DNA from: Bacteroidia bacterium
Lineage (GTDB): Bacteria > Bacteroidota > Bacteroidia > Flavobacteriales > Flavobacteriaceae
Assembly: GCA_030425285.1 (NCBI GenBank)
Contig: JAUIAY010000001.1
Coordinates: 792,963 to 856,962, forward strand
Reading direction: 5' to 3'
Length of the DNA: 64,000 bases
Shown: piece after piece, positions 26,340 to 35,448 of the stretch
How positions within the stretch are numbered: the stretch's first letter is position 1
Layout: every line of letters starts with the position of its first letter
Notes under the pieces: generated by a model
What the model was told of the DNA's origin: nothing
Database searches by the model: none
Seen by the model: the letters and a program-made list of their open reading frames with translations, nothing else
Translations under genes and position numbers: made by a program

Positions 26340-28169
26340 ATGACAAGTCAGCCCAAAAAAGGATTAGTTACTGCAAAGGAAGTTGCTGCTGCCATTCAAA
26401 TGGACAAGTATGGCTTTGTGGGAACTTTTTTTGGATGGATTTTAATGAAGGTCTTAAAGATTTCAACGCTTAATTCCATTTACAACCGAAATAAGCATTT
26501 AACCGAACTGGAGTTTTTGGATGCTATTTTAGATGAGTTTCAAATTAAATTTGAAATTCCTGAAGAAGACTTAAAACGATTACCCAAAGATGGTGCTTAT
26601 ATAACGGTTTCAAATCATCCGTTGGGAGGAATTGATGGTATTTTACTATTGAAATTGATGTTGGAGCAGCGAAAGGACTTTAAAATAATAGCCAATTTCC
26701 TCTTGCACAGAATAGAACCCTTAAAGCCCTACATCATGCCTGTGAATCCTTTTGAAGATCGCAAAGATGTCAAATCCAGTATTGCAGGTTTTAAGAATGC
26801 CATTTTACATTTGCGAGAAGGTCATCCACTTGGTATTTTCCCAGCAGGTGAGGTTTCAACCTATAAAGACGGAAAATTGTTGGTTGATAGACCATGGGAA
26901 GAAGCTGCTATGAAACTGGCTCATAAGGCAGAAGTTCCCATTGTCCCAATATATTTTCATGGTAAGAACAGTCAGTTGTTTTACAAACTATCTAAAATTA
27001 GTGATACGTTCCGTACAGCTAAACTACCTTCCGAATTGCTAACGCAAAAACGCAGAACCATTAAGGTAAGAATTGGGAGACCCATTTCTGTAGCCGATCA
27101 GAAAGAACATGATTCATTGGAGTCGTTTTCAGAGTTTTTAAGAAAGAAAACTTATATGTTGTCCAATTCTTTTGATGAGAAAGGCAACGTTTTGAGCAAC
27201 ATATCTTCTACATTAAAATTGCCAAAGCCTCCCAAACGAATTGTTGGGCAAGTTGACCAAACTTTAATGGTAAAAGAAGTTGAAGCCTTGCGCGAAGGCG
27301 ATTTTCGTTTATTGCAAAGTAAAAATTATGAGGTGTTTTTGGCTCCAGCCAAAGAAATCCCAAACATCATACATGAAATTGGCCGCTTGCGAGAAATTAC
27401 CTTTAGGGAAGTAGGTGAGGGGACTAATGAAGCTATTGATTTGGATGCTTTTGACACCTATTATCACCACATGTTTTTATGGGATGGTGATCACAATCTT
27501 ATTGCAGGAGCCTACAGAATGGGATTGGGTTCCGAAATATTCTCAAAGTATGGAATTGACGGTTTTTATTTGCAGGATTTATTCCGTTTTGAAACCGAGT
27601 TGTATAAAATGATGAGTCAGTCCATAGAAATGGGACGTGCTTTTATCATTAAAGATTACCAACAAAAACCCATGCCATTGTTTTTACTTTGGAAAGGCAT
27701 AGTACACACTACCCTTCGCTACCCAGAGCATAAATACTTAATTGGTGGTGTGAGTATCAGCAATCAGTTTACCAATTTCTCAAAGTCCTTGATGATTGAA
27801 TTTATGAAGTCGCATTATTACGACCCCTATGTGGCGCAATATGTTCACCCTAAAAAGGAGTTTAAGGTCAAGCTAAAGGATGCCGACAAAGATTTTGTTT
27901 TTGATGAGGCTGAAGCCGACCTGAATAAGTTTGACAAAATCATTGATGAAGTAGAGCCAGGAGCATTACGATTACCGGTTCTTTTAAAGAAGTATATTAA
28001 ACAAAATGCCAAATTGGTGGCCTTTAATGTTGATCCGTTATTCAATAATTCGGTTGACGGACTGATGTATATCAAAATAGCCGATTTGCCTGAAAGTACC
28101 GTAAAACCTGTTATGGAAGAATTCCAAGCCGAATTGGAACGCAAGCTATCTGAATCTAATGAAGATTAA
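26340..28169 (+). CDS. olsF: Bifunctional ornithine-lipid acyltransferase (PlsC + GNAT-like fusion)
   Basis: 609 residues fusing two acyltransferases. Residues ~50-270 are a PlsC-like O-acyltransferase: SNHPLGGIDGI (catalytic His and Asp) and IFPAGEVSTYK. Residues ~300-480 are an OlsB/hemolysin-type GNAT N-acyltransferase: RLREITFREVGEGTNEAIDLD, followed by DTYYHHMFLWDGDHNLIAGAYRMG. The same fusion, OlsF, makes ornithine lipid from ornithine and two acyl donors in Serratia and Flavobacterium, and related Bacteroidota enzymes make glycine lipids. Which amino acid this one uses is not visible. It overlaps the next gene by 11 bp. Acts at the inner membrane face. Confidence 0.85.
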   Translation: MTSQPKKGLVTAKEVAAAIQMDKYGFVGTFFGWILMKVLKISTLNSIYNRNKHLTELEFLDAILDEFQIKFEIPEEDLKRLPKDGAYITVSNHPLGGIDGILLLKLMLEQRKDFKIIANFLLHRIEPLKPYIMPVNPFEDRKDVKSSIAGFKNAILHLREGHPLGIFPAGEVSTYKDGKLLVDRPWEEAAMKLAHKAEVPIVPIYFHGKNSQLFYKLSKISDTFRTAKLPSELLTQKRRTIKVRIGRPISVADQKEHDSLESFSEFLRKKTYMLSNSFDEKGNVLSNISSTLKLPKPPKRIVGQVDQTLMVKEVEALREGDFRLLQSKNYEVFLAPAKEIPNIIHEIGRLREITFREVGEGTNEAIDLDAFDTYYHHMFLWDGDHNLIAGAYRMGLGSEIFSKYGIDGFYLQDLFRFETELYKMMSQSIEMGRAFIIKDYQQKPMPLFLLWKGIVHTTLRYPEHKYLIGGVSISNQFTNFSKSLMIEFMKSHYYDPYVAQYVHPKKEFKVKLKDADKDFVFDEAEADLNKFDKIIDEVEPGALRLPVLLKKYIKQNAKLVAFNVDPLFNNSVDGLMYIKIADLPESTVKPVMEEFQAELERKLSESNED

Positions 28170-29172
28170 TGTTCTAGGTGTTTTTTTGGTTTTATTATCA
28201 GTTAATATAACCATTGCCCAAAGTATTAAAGGTTCAATTACTGATTCCAAAACGGGTGAAATAATAGAAGGTGCTTCTGTTTATTTTGACAATACCACAA
28301 TAGGAGTCATATCAAACTCTGAAGGACATTTTGAAATTCCATATAGTGAATCCTTAAATACACCTTTGGTTTTTTCTTTTCTAGGTTATAAAAAACAAGT
28401 AGTCCAAAATTACTCTCCTGAAACTGCCCTCAATATTAAACTTGAAGAAGATGTAAGTGCTTTGAATGAAGTAACTCTTACGTCCAAGGATTCCTGGTCA
28501 AGACAAAAAAAATTAGAACAGTTTAGACTTCAGTTTTTGGGCTTCTCTAAAAACAGTCGGTCTTGTAAGATATTGAATGAAGACGATATCATTCTGCGCT
28601 ATTTGGAAGATAAGCAAATGCTTGTTGCGTCTATAAAGAGGCCTTTGCAGATAAAAAACAAAGAGCTTGGATATATAATTAATTACGATTTGCAGGATTT
28701 TGAAATTCAGTACGGCACATCTGATGGCTCATTGAAAATAACAACTGTGTCAGCCGTTTTTTATGCGGGAACTTCTTATTATAGATCGGTTAGTGATAAA
28801 AAACAAGTTCTAAAAGAACGCGAGAAAACATATCAAGGGTCCATTGTACATTTTATGAGATCGCTATTGTTAGGTAAGCTAGAAGAAAATAAATTTTCAC
28901 TTTTATATGATAAAAAAGTAGTTCCAGCCAAAAACTTTATTAGCGTTTATGCCACTGAAGCTCAAGATGTTTTCAAGGTTCGAATTTTTAAACCACTTAC
29001 TGTGGTATATGATAAAAATGTAGCGAGGCAATCAACTATTTCCCCAAAAGAGGAGTACTTTTATTTAGACAGAAATGGCAATCATTCGCCAATTGATGCT
29101 TTGGTTTTTACAGGTGAATTTGGTCTTCAAAGAATAGGTGATACATTACCTTTGGACTATACCTCAGAATAG
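28159..29172 (+). CDS. Secreted protein with carboxypeptidase-regulatory-like domain
   Basis: 337 residues. Signal peptide at 1-20 (MKINVLGVFLVLLSVNITIAQ), then a CarboxypepD_reg-like beta sandwich at ~21-105 (IKGSITDSKTGEIIEGASVYFDNTTIGVISNSEGHFEI). This domain caps SusC-type TonB receptors, but no plug or barrel follows. The remaining ~230 residues are an unassigned domain also found in other flavobacterial proteins with this architecture (NEDDIILRYLEDKQMLVAS). Probably periplasmic or outer-membrane associated. Its 11-bp overlap with olsF indicates coupled translation. Confidence 0.75.
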   Translation: MKINVLGVFLVLLSVNITIAQSIKGSITDSKTGEIIEGASVYFDNTTIGVISNSEGHFEIPYSESLNTPLVFSFLGYKKQVVQNYSPETALNIKLEEDVSALNEVTLTSKDSWSRQKKLEQFRLQFLGFSKNSRSCKILNEDDIILRYLEDKQMLVASIKRPLQIKNKELGYIINYDLQDFEIQYGTSDGSLKITTVSAVFYAGTSYYRSVSDKKQVLKEREKTYQGSIVHFMRSLLLGKLEENKFSLLYDKKVVPAKNFISVYATEAQDVFKVRIFKPLTVVYDKNVARQSTISPKEEYFYLDRNGNHSPIDALVFTGEFGLQRIGDTLPLDYTSE

Positions 29173-29182
29173 TTACAGAGTT

Positions 29183-29632
29183 TTAAAACCAAGGTTTGTT
29201 TCCAACCTGATAGGTATTATAAAACTCCTCATCAGATTTTGTTAAGTAGATAATGCCTTCTATCAATCCGATTATACCGGAAATCCCCGAAGTAATACCG
29301 CAAGTGAAAAAACCAAGGAGTCCTAAAACCAAAAGAATAATGCCTTCTTTACTGTAACCTAATAAAAATTTATGGATACCAATCCAGCCAAATAAAATGG
29401 CGATGATTCCAGCGAGTACTTTCTTATTTTCACCAGACACTTCATTGAAAGTTTCTTGGGCACTATCGGAAAATTCTTTAGCAGATTGTTTTGCTTCATC
29501 AGCAAACTCTCGAGCTTTTTCTTTGGCTTCGTTAGCAAATTCTTCGGCCTTGTCGGCTGCTTTTTTAGCACCTTCTTTGGCATCACCTAACATGTCGTTT
29601 AGGTCGTCACTAAAGTTTTTTTCGTCGGACAT
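29183..29632 (-). CDS. TM2-domain membrane protein with amphipathic N-terminal helix
   Basis: 149 residues. The first ~65 form a long charged helix of near 11-residue repeats (AKKAADKAEEFANEAKEKA) like LEA/apolipophorin or YtxH-type stress proteins. Residues ~70-135 are the TM2 domain: KVLAGIIAILFGWIGIHKFLLGY, two membrane helices with the G-x-x-G-x-H-K/R-F-Y/L signature. The C-terminus is KSDEEFYNTYQVGNKPWF. Function unknown. The helix could lie along the membrane or coat protein partners; this is inference. Confidence 0.8.
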   Translation of the reverse strand: MSDEKNFSDDLNDMLGDAKEGAKKAADKAEEFANEAKEKAREFADEAKQSAKEFSDSAQETFNEVSGENKKVLAGIIAILFGWIGIHKFLLGYSKEGIILLVLGLLGFFTCGITSGISGIIGLIEGIIYLTKSDEEFYNTYQVGNKPWF

Positions 29633-29684
29633 GTGATACGGATTTAGTATTGATAATTAAAGATACGAAAAAACATAATTGAAT

Positions 29685-30071
29685 TTATTGAAATGCTGAA
29701 TCAACAGGTTCCCATAACTCAATTTTGTTACCGTCATTATCTAATATCCATCCAAATTTACCGTAGCTATATTCTTCTACTTCGCCTACTATAGTTACAC
29801 CTTCCTCTTTAAGAGCAGCCAATAGTTCGTGTAAATTTTCAACCCGATAGTTGAACATAAAATCTTTTTTGGAAGGCTCGTAGTATTTGGTGTCTTCAGA
29901 AAAAGGACTCCATTGCGTAGAGCAGTCATTACCTTCAGTGTCTTTCCACCAAAACGTACAGCCGTAGTCATCTGTATTGAATCCTAAATGTTTTTTATAC
30001 CAATCTTTTGTGGCTTTTGGGTCTTTTGTTTTGAAAAACAAGCCGCCTATTCCCGTTACACGTTTTTTCAT
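29685..30071 (-). CDS. VOC family (glyoxalase-like) protein
   Basis: 128 residues with two beta-alpha-beta-beta-beta halves of the vicinal-oxygen-chelate fold: GIGGLFFKTKDPKATKDWYKKHLGF and MFNYRVENLHELLAALKEEGV, ending GNKIELWEP where the metal-ligand Glu (IELWE) sits. Members range from glyoxalases to antibiotic-binding proteins; substrate not predictable. It starts 6 bp downstream of the DUF1801 gene and belongs to a run of small minus-strand cytoplasmic genes (30910 to 29685). Confidence 0.85.
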   Translation of the reverse strand: MKKRVTGIGGLFFKTKDPKATKDWYKKHLGFNTDDYGCTFWWKDTEGNDCSTQWSPFSEDTKYYEPSKKDFMFNYRVENLHELLAALKEEGVTIVGEVEEYSYGKFGWILDNDGNKIELWEPVDSAFQ

Positions 30072-30077
30072 CTGTTA

Positions 30078-30536
30078 TTATTTTTTCTTAAGAGCTGTTT
30101 CATAAATATCTATCCACTCATCACAAGCCATTTTTTTGGTGAGTTCACCAATGAGCTCATAAGGGATTTCGTCCATTTTTTTAAACCTGATGCAACTTTT
30201 TCCCATATCCAGTTTTCGTTTACAATACTTTGGGTATTCAGTTACAAACCAGTCGTGTAATTCCTTTTTGGCATAAATTCCACTGTGATAAAGATTAACC
30301 GAGTTTTTTTGGGACGCAAAACTCATAAAAGGTAATGGTGTTTTGGGGTCACAATGATAACCATCAGGATACACAGAATGTGGCACATAATAACCAATCA
30401 TTTTATATTGTATGCCTTCTTCAAAACCTTTTGGCAAATTATCTTTAATGGTTTTTCGTAATTTTTTTAGTGCTTCTTGTCTCTCTTCAGGCACTTGACT
30501 AATATAGTCTTCCGGTGATGTTGCTTCGTATTGCAT
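30078..30536 (-). CDS. DUF1801 protein
   Basis: 152 residues. SPEDYISQVPEERQEALKKLRKTIKDNLPKGFEEGIQYKMIGYYVP matches the N-terminal part of the DUF1801 (SRPBCC-unrelated, YdhG/Fra-like) family, followed by MSFASQKNSVNLYHSGIYA and a C-terminal RKLDMGKSCIRFKKMDEIP, the family's K-x-C/S-I-R-F-K signature. Some members were proposed as iron chaperones; that role is not established here. Flanked by two VOC proteins with 2-6 bp gaps, so probably cotranscribed. Confidence 0.8.
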   Translation of the reverse strand: MQYEATSPEDYISQVPEERQEALKKLRKTIKDNLPKGFEEGIQYKMIGYYVPHSVYPDGYHCDPKTPLPFMSFASQKNSVNLYHSGIYAKKELHDWFVTEYPKYCKRKLDMGKSCIRFKKMDEIPYELIGELTKKMACDEWIDIYETALKKK

Positions 30537-30538
30537 AA

Positions 30539-30910
30539 TTATACGTGTTGATCTATTAATATAGTATTTCCATCAGGGTCAAACATAACAATGCTTGCAG
30601 GGCCAGTGGTGTTTTCTTCAGTTTCCCGTTCCAATTTTATACTATTTTCCTTGAGATGTTTTTGAATGTCTCTAACATCATCAAAAGAATCTAACTTACT
30701 GGCGTTTTCATCCCAACCAGGATTGAAGGTCAAAATATTTTGTTCAAACATACCTTGGAATAATCCCACCAAGGCATTGCCGTTTTTCATAATAAGATAA
30801 TTCTTTTCGATATCTCCTGCAAAAACAGAAAATCCTAGATGTTCATAAAATGTTTTTGAAGCGTGAATGTCTTTGACGCTTAAACTAATTGAAAAAGCTC
30901 CTAATGTCAT
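30539..30910 (-). CDS. VOC family (glyoxalase-like) protein
   Basis: 123 residues, VOC fold: [25 protein letters not shown] at the start, and a C-terminal half with [21 protein letters not shown]. The metal-ligand position in the last strand is ILID instead of the usual LELYE, so bound metal may be absent or different. It shares an operon with the DUF1801 gene (2-bp gap) and the other VOC gene. Substrate unknown. Confidence 0.8.
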   Translation of the reverse strand: MTLGAFSISLSVKDIHASKTFYEHLGFSVFAGDIEKNYLIMKNGNALVGLFQGMFEQNILTFNPGWDENASKLDSFDDVRDIQKHLKENSIKLERETEENTTGPASIVMFDPDGNTILIDQHV

Positions 30911-30920
30911 TTTTATAATT

Positions 30921-31430
30921 TTATTGTTTACGTTGAAGAATCAGTCCAGAAATTAAAGATATTACAAATCCAATCATGACAACGGTTATAAACATGATAA
31001 ATGCCATGAAACCAGAGCCACCATAGGCTTCCATTTGTTCTGTAAGCTTGGCTTTTTCAACCTCAAATGCTTCTGGTGATAATGTTTCCTTCATGGTTGC
31101 CAGAGTTTTGTCTAAATATTCTGTTGCAAAATCAGGATTAATAACAGTTGTGTAGATGTAGTCAATAATGGCTACACCTATACCAACAAAAATTGAAATA
31201 AGCAATCCTATTATAATAGCTTTCCCTAAACTTACAAGGCCGTTGTTAACATTATCGCGATAATGCTTAATGCCAAAATAAATGAAGGATAGTGATGCTA
31301 CCATTGATGTATAACCAATGATTTCCTGAACGGAATAGGAAAGGTTGTCACCAAATAAAAAGGCTAAAAGGAAAACCGTGATTCCTACTAGAAAACCATA
31401 ACTTCCGTATTTTAAAACTGTTTTTTTCAT
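30921..31430 (-). CDS. DUF4199 integral membrane protein
   Basis: 169 residues with four predicted membrane helices ([58 protein letters not shown]-like segment; [22 protein letters not shown]) and a charged loop [18 protein letters not shown] between the last two. This pattern is the DUF4199 family, abundant in Bacteroidota and of unknown function. It follows a membrane-anchored LuxR-type gene and precedes the VOC/DUF1801 cluster by 10 bp. Confidence 0.8.
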   Translation of the reverse strand: MKKTVLKYGSYGFLVGITVFLLAFLFGDNLSYSVQEIIGYTSMVASLSFIYFGIKHYRDNVNNGLVSLGKAIIIGLLISIFVGIGVAIIDYIYTTVINPDFATEYLDKTLATMKETLSPEAFEVEKAKLTEQMEAYGGSGFMAFIMFITVVMIGFVISLISGLILQRKQ

Positions 31431-31537
31431 TGTATTGTTTTTTAATTAAAATGATAGTTCAAAATTAATGGGATAACACAAAATGTAGGTCATACTTAAG
31501 TACCAAAAGCCTCATACTTTTGTCTAAAATAGTGAAT

Positions 31538-31948
31538 TTAAATAATTTTCAGCTGCTTGGCAATTTTGACTGCCTGGGTTCTTCTTTTTGCATTTAGCTT
31601 TACCAAAATACTGGACACATGAGTTTTAATAGTGCTTTCAGAAACGAATAGCTTATCGCCAATTTCTTTGTTTGATAGTCCTTCTGAAATAAATTTCAAT
31701 ACTTCATATTCTCTATTGGTTATTTCCAACTGTTTAATCTTTGAAGTATCAATTTCAATGGTTTCAGAACTGTTTTTATTGAGACTTTTTTTGTGAATAT
31801 AAACACCAACAAAAAAGAAAACGATTGCTATGACCGCAATAACGGTTTCAATTTTTAAATCGCCAGTAAGCACTGAATATTTACTTAATTGAAACAAAAA
31901 AAGCAAAGCCAAAATGAGCAAGCCAAAAACAAGGATTGTTTTTTTCAT
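31538..31948 (-). CDS. Membrane-anchored LuxR-type transcription factor
   Basis: 136 residues. Two N-terminal membrane helices (ILVFGLLILALLFLFQL; ETVIAVIAIVFFFVGVYIH), a short linker, then a GerE/LuxR helix-turn-helix at ~70-130: LEITNREYEVLKFISEGLSNKEIG, FVSESTIKTHVSSILVKLNAKRRTQAV. No receiver or ligand domain is present. DNA-binding domains tethered to the membrane are unusual for LuxR regulators, whose common form is a soluble response regulator. It begins 10 bp after the 2-hydroxyacid dehydrogenase... on the minus strand it precedes the DUF4199 gene by about 107 bp. Confidence 0.85.
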   Translation of the reverse strand: MKKTILVFGLLILALLFLFQLSKYSVLTGDLKIETVIAVIAIVFFFVGVYIHKKSLNKNSSETIEIDTSKIKQLEITNREYEVLKFISEGLSNKEIGDKLFVSESTIKTHVSSILVKLNAKRRTQAVKIAKQLKII

Positions 31949-31957
31949 GTTAGAAAG

Positions 31958-32965
31958 TTAGCAAAATTTGGCTATAATCTTATCAACAATAGTCTGTGCT
32001 AATTTTTTATGGCTTTCAACAGTCCACCCAGCCACATGTGGTGTAAGAATAACGTTTTCTGCTTCGATTAAATAATTAAATGCTTCTGGTAAATTATTCT
32101 GTTTGTCAGGTCGAGCGGAGTCGAGACCTAATTGAGACCTCTCGACTTCGCTCGAGGAGACATTAGAAATTTTAAATAAATTTTCAAAAGATGTTTTTTC
32201 ATATTCCAAAACATCTAATCCAGCACCAAGGATTTTACCAGATTTTAATGCTGAAACCAAATCTGCTGTGACGACACTTTTTCCTCGTGCGGTATTAAGA
32301 AACCAAAATGGTTTTGAAAATGCATTAATAAATTCTGTATTTATCATATTAGTGGTTAAAGCGGTTTGAGGTGTATGCAAGCTAACCACGTCCGATTGTT
32401 TTTGTAGTTTGGGTAGAGTTACTTGTTGGGCATTTTCATCACCTACATTGTCTTGAATATCGTAACATAAAACCGTTACATCAAAACCGCGTAGCTTTTT
32501 AGCAAAAGCTTTCCCCATATTACCATAACCAATAATGCCAACTGTTTTACCATTCAATTCAATTCCCCTGTTGTCTTCACGGAACCATTTACCGTCTTTA
32601 ACTTCTTTGTCGGCTTTATTCAATTTATTAAAGAGTGATAATAACATGCCCAATGCATGTTCTCCAACAGCATTTCGGTTGCCCTCAGGCGCTGAAATTA
32701 AAAAAACAGCTTTGTTTTCAGCATAGTCACAGTCTATGTTTTCCAAACCTGCACCAACACGGCCAATAAATTTCAAGTTAGTTGCCGCGTCTAAAAACGG
32801 TTTATCTATAGTAAAACGACTTCGAATGATGATGCCGTCATACGCGTGTATTTTTGCTTCAATTTCAGATTTTGATGAGGTGTAATCTTCATCATTTTGA
32901 AAGCCTAATGCATTAAGTTGTTCAATAAGGAGTGGATGATTAGTATCTAAATGAAGAATTTTCAT
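31958..32965 (-). CDS. D-isomer-specific 2-hydroxyacid dehydrogenase with repeat-derived insert
   Basis: 335 residues, NAD-dependent. Rossmann motif GIIGYGNMGKAFAKKLRG; catalytic Arg in NTARGKSVV, Glu in GLDVLEYE, His in LTPHVAGWT. Likely a 3-phosphoglycerate dehydrogenase-type enzyme without the C-terminal ACT domain. Residues ~268-288 (SSSEVERSQLGLDSARPDKQ) are encoded by the palindromic repeat at 32104-32162, inserted in frame in a surface region between the catalytic Glu and His segments; the flanking sequence aligns with the family on both sides. It is 3 bp downstream of mgtE. Confidence 0.85.
   Translation of the reverse strand: MKILHLDTNHPLLIEQLNALGFQNDEDYTSSKSEIEAKIHAYDGIIIRSRFTIDKPFLDAATNLKFIGRVGAGLENIDCDYAENKAVFLISAPEGNRNAVGEHALGMLLSLFNKLNKADKEVKDGKWFREDNRGIELNGKTVGIIGYGNMGKAFAKKLRGFDVTVLCYDIQDNVGDENAQQVTLPKLQKQSDVVSLHTPQTALTTNMINTEFINAFSKPFWFLNTARGKSVVTADLVSALKSGKILGAGLDVLEYEKTSFENLFKISNVSSSEVERSQLGLDSARPDKQNNLPEAFNYLIEAENVILTPHVAGWTVESHKKLAQTIVDKIIAKFC
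32104..32162. repeat. Large dispersed palindromic repeat, in-frame coding copy
   Basis: Arm 1 (32104-32126) and arm 2 (32140-32162) share the design of the intergenic copy at 16521-16583: outer TGTC/GACA, a 3-nt mismatch (AGG opposite GGA), and an inner 16-bp stem (TCGAGCG then A or G, then AGTCGAGA) with one mismatch. The whole element is translated in the dehydrogenase gene without breaking the frame. Confidence 0.85.
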
Positions 32966-32967
32966 AA

Positions 32968-34338
32968 CTAGAAACCTATTATCAAACCAGCGAGAACGAA
33001 AAACAGATAGATGCCTAAAATATCATTACTGGTTGTAATAAAAGGCCCTGTTGCTATGGCTGGGTCGATGCCGCGTTTATCTAAAACTATAGGGACAAAG
33101 GTTCCAATTAATGCCGCAACAACTATAACAGACATCATGGAAACAGCAATAGCAATGCTTTCTACTGTATCTTGACCAATAATAAACCCAAAAAGTATAA
33201 CCAATACAGCTAGTGCCAATCCATTGATGAGACTTAAGCCAATTTCCTTTAATAAACGATTTAATAAACTTCCTTTGACATTGTCATTAGCCAAACCTTG
33301 AACAATAATAGCACTTGACTGTACGCCAACATTTCCAGCCATAGCCGCAATAAGCGGTGTGTAGAAAAATAGTGATGGGACTGTGGACATGATGTGTTCA
33401 AATCCTTTCATGATGAATACACTGCCCAATCCACCAAAAAGACCTAAAACTAACCAAGGTAATCGTGCTTTGGTTAATTCTAGAATACTATCATCGGCTT
33501 CAACATCTTGCGAAATACCAGCTGCCAATTGGTAATCCTTATCGGCTTCCTCACGAATAACATCTACAATATCGTCGATGGTTATACGTCCCAAAAGCGT
33601 TTTGTTATCATCAAGAACAGGAATGGCTTCCAAATCGTATTTCTGCATGATTTTGGCCACATCTTCAACGTCGTCATTTACATTTACATAATCAACATTT
33701 GAATTAGAAATTTCAGCTATTTTTTGCTCGCTTTTAGCAGTAATTAAATCTTTTAATGAGAGTCTTCCAATGAGTTTATCTTCCTTATCAACCACATAAA
33801 TAGAGTGAACGCGTGTAACATCCTTGGCTTGGCCTCTAATGCGTCGCATACAACCAGCTACTGTCCAGGTTTCGTAAACCTTAACCAGCTCTTTGGCCAT
33901 AAGACCACCAGCAGAATCCTCATCATAAGCTAAAAGCTCCTTGATTTCTGCCTTGTGTTCGGCATCTTCAATATTTGAGATAACTTCCTCTTGACGCTCT
34001 TCGGGAAGTTCCGAAATCATATCGGCAGCATCATCGGTATCAAGTTCCTCAATTTCTTCGGCAATTTCTTTGGCAGAAAGATTTTTTAGGACTTTTTCCC
34101 GAATATCCTCATCCAATTCCATTAAGACATCCGAAGTGGTTTCGGAATCTAAAAGTTTGATGACATAGACCGCTTCATCCTGATTGAGTTCATCAAGAAT
34201 TTCTGCAATATCGGCATAGTGAAACTCTTTAAAAAGGGATTTTAATTCCTTATCGTCTTGTTCTTCGATAAGAATTTCAACCTTTTCAATGAGCTCATCT
34301 GTCAATTGAAATTGTATGTTTTCGTTTTCTTCTACCAA
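32968..34338 (-). CDS. mgtE: Magnesium transporter MgtE
   Basis: 456 residues. An acidic N-terminal superhelical domain (FHYADIAEILDELNQDEAVYVIKLL ... ELPEERQEEVISNIE), two CBS domains (RVHSIYVVDKEDKLIGRLSLKDL; LEAIPVLDDNKTLLGRITIDDI), then five membrane helices with the pore signature PLIAAMAGNVGVQSSAIIVQG. MgtE imports Mg2+ (and Co2+) at the inner membrane; the N- and CBS domains close the gate when internal Mg2+ is high. It is 5 bp downstream of rsmA and 3 bp upstream of the dehydrogenase gene, so all are likely cotranscribed. Confidence 0.95.
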   Translation of the reverse strand: MVEENENIQFQLTDELIEKVEILIEEQDDKELKSLFKEFHYADIAEILDELNQDEAVYVIKLLDSETTSDVLMELDEDIREKVLKNLSAKEIAEEIEELDTDDAADMISELPEERQEEVISNIEDAEHKAEIKELLAYDEDSAGGLMAKELVKVYETWTVAGCMRRIRGQAKDVTRVHSIYVVDKEDKLIGRLSLKDLITAKSEQKIAEISNSNVDYVNVNDDVEDVAKIMQKYDLEAIPVLDDNKTLLGRITIDDIVDVIREEADKDYQLAAGISQDVEADDSILELTKARLPWLVLGLFGGLGSVFIMKGFEHIMSTVPSLFFYTPLIAAMAGNVGVQSSAIIVQGLANDNVKGSLLNRLLKEIGLSLINGLALAVLVILFGFIIGQDTVESIAIAVSMMSVIVVAALIGTFVPIVLDKRGIDPAIATGPFITTSNDILGIYLFFVLAGLIIGF

Positions 34339-34343
34339 GGAAT

Positions 34344-35114
34344 TTAATCGTTTTCAATAAGCGAAGTCAGCTCAATAAACTCTGAAACGCTTAATTGTTC
34401 TGGTCTTTTGTCAAATATAACATTTGCTTTTAAATTATCTGACAAATTGAACGTTTTTAAACTGTTTCGGAGTGTTTTGCGACGTTGCTGAAAACTGGTT
34501 TTAACGACTTTGAAAAATAAATTTTCATCACAAGGAAGGTTGAAATTTTCTTTTCGTTTTAATAGTAGTACACCTGAATCAACTTTTGGCGGCGGATTAA
34601 AAACCGATGGCGGAACCGTGAATAGGTAAGTGGCATCATAAAAAGCTTGTGTTAAAACCGAAAGGATGCCATATACTTTACTGCCTTCTTTAGAGCAAAT
34701 CCTTAAGGCTACTTCCTTTTGGAACATACCCGAAAATTCAGGGATTTGCTCGCGCATATCCAGTAATTTGAAAACAATTTGGGATGAGATGTTGTAGGGA
34801 AAATTTCCAGTTATGGCAAAAGGGTCATCATTAAAAACCTGTTTGAGATCATACTTTAGGAAATCCTGCTCTATAATGCGATTGGCAAGGTTTAAATAGT
34901 TAGCTTTAAGATATTCAACAGATTCGGTATCTATTTCTATAACATGGGTCGTAATGTCCTTTTCAAGCAAATATTTGGTTAAAACACCCATTCCAGGACC
35001 GATTTCTAGAACATGTTTATAGCCTTCAAAAGACAATGTATTGGCAATTTTTTGAGCAATATTTTCATCTTTCAAAAAGTGCTGACCCAGATGTTTCTTT
35101 GCTTTTACGGACAT
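34344..35114 (-). CDS. rsmA: 16S rRNA (adenine1518/1519-N6) dimethyltransferase
   Basis: 256 residues, usual KsgA length. Signatures: [22 protein letters not shown] loop [16 protein letters not shown], the substrate motif [15 protein letters not shown] (N-F-P-Y), and [16 protein letters not shown]. It dimethylates two adjacent adenines near the 3' end of 16S rRNA as a late 30S assembly checkpoint. Its stop is 5 bp before mgtE; its start codon overlaps the end of the DUF4286 gene by one base. Confidence 0.95.
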   Translation of the reverse strand: MSVKAKKHLGQHFLKDENIAQKIANTLSFEGYKHVLEIGPGMGVLTKYLLEKDITTHVIEIDTESVEYLKANYLNLANRIIEQDFLKYDLKQVFNDDPFAITGNFPYNISSQIVFKLLDMREQIPEFSGMFQKEVALRICSKEGSKVYGILSVLTQAFYDATYLFTVPPSVFNPPPKVDSGVLLLKRKENFNLPCDENLFFKVVKTSFQQRRKTLRNSLKTFNLSDNLKANVIFDKRPEQLSVSEFIELTSLIEND

Positions 35115-35440
35115 TACTTGAAGTTTACTGTGAATTCGTCAATGATTTCTAATTCGGTTCTGAAGGCCAACATTTTATCTGCAAATCGTTTTAAACCATC
35201 ATTACGCAATGCTTCGGCATCATATTTATAATAGTCGTCCAATGATTCTCTGGATAAGGCTCTATATTGTGTTGAGTAAGTTACGCCGCCTTTTTCTTCG
35301 TCAACCAAAACGCGTGTTAACTTGGCTTCTTTAAACTTACCAGTAGCCAATACTTGCGGTATGTGTTCGGTTTTCATCCATTCCAGCCACTCGTCGTTAA
35401 AACTTTCGTCAATATTGATGGTAACGTTATAAATAATCAT
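35114..35440 (-). CDS. DUF4286 protein
   Basis: 108 residues: [59 protein letters not shown], a small alpha-beta (dimeric ferredoxin-like) protein typical of DUF4286, which is common immediately next to rsmA in flavobacteria. Function unknown. The gene order GNAT, DUF4286, rsmA, mgtE on the minus strand has overlaps or gaps below 10 bp, pointing to one transcript. Confidence 0.8.
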   Translation of the reverse strand: MIIYNVTINIDESFNDEWLEWMKTEHIPQVLATGKFKEAKLTRVLVDEEKGGVTYSTQYRALSRESLDDYYKYDAEALRNDGLKRFADKMLAFRTELEIIDEFTVNFK

Positions 35441-35448
35441 AGCTTATA

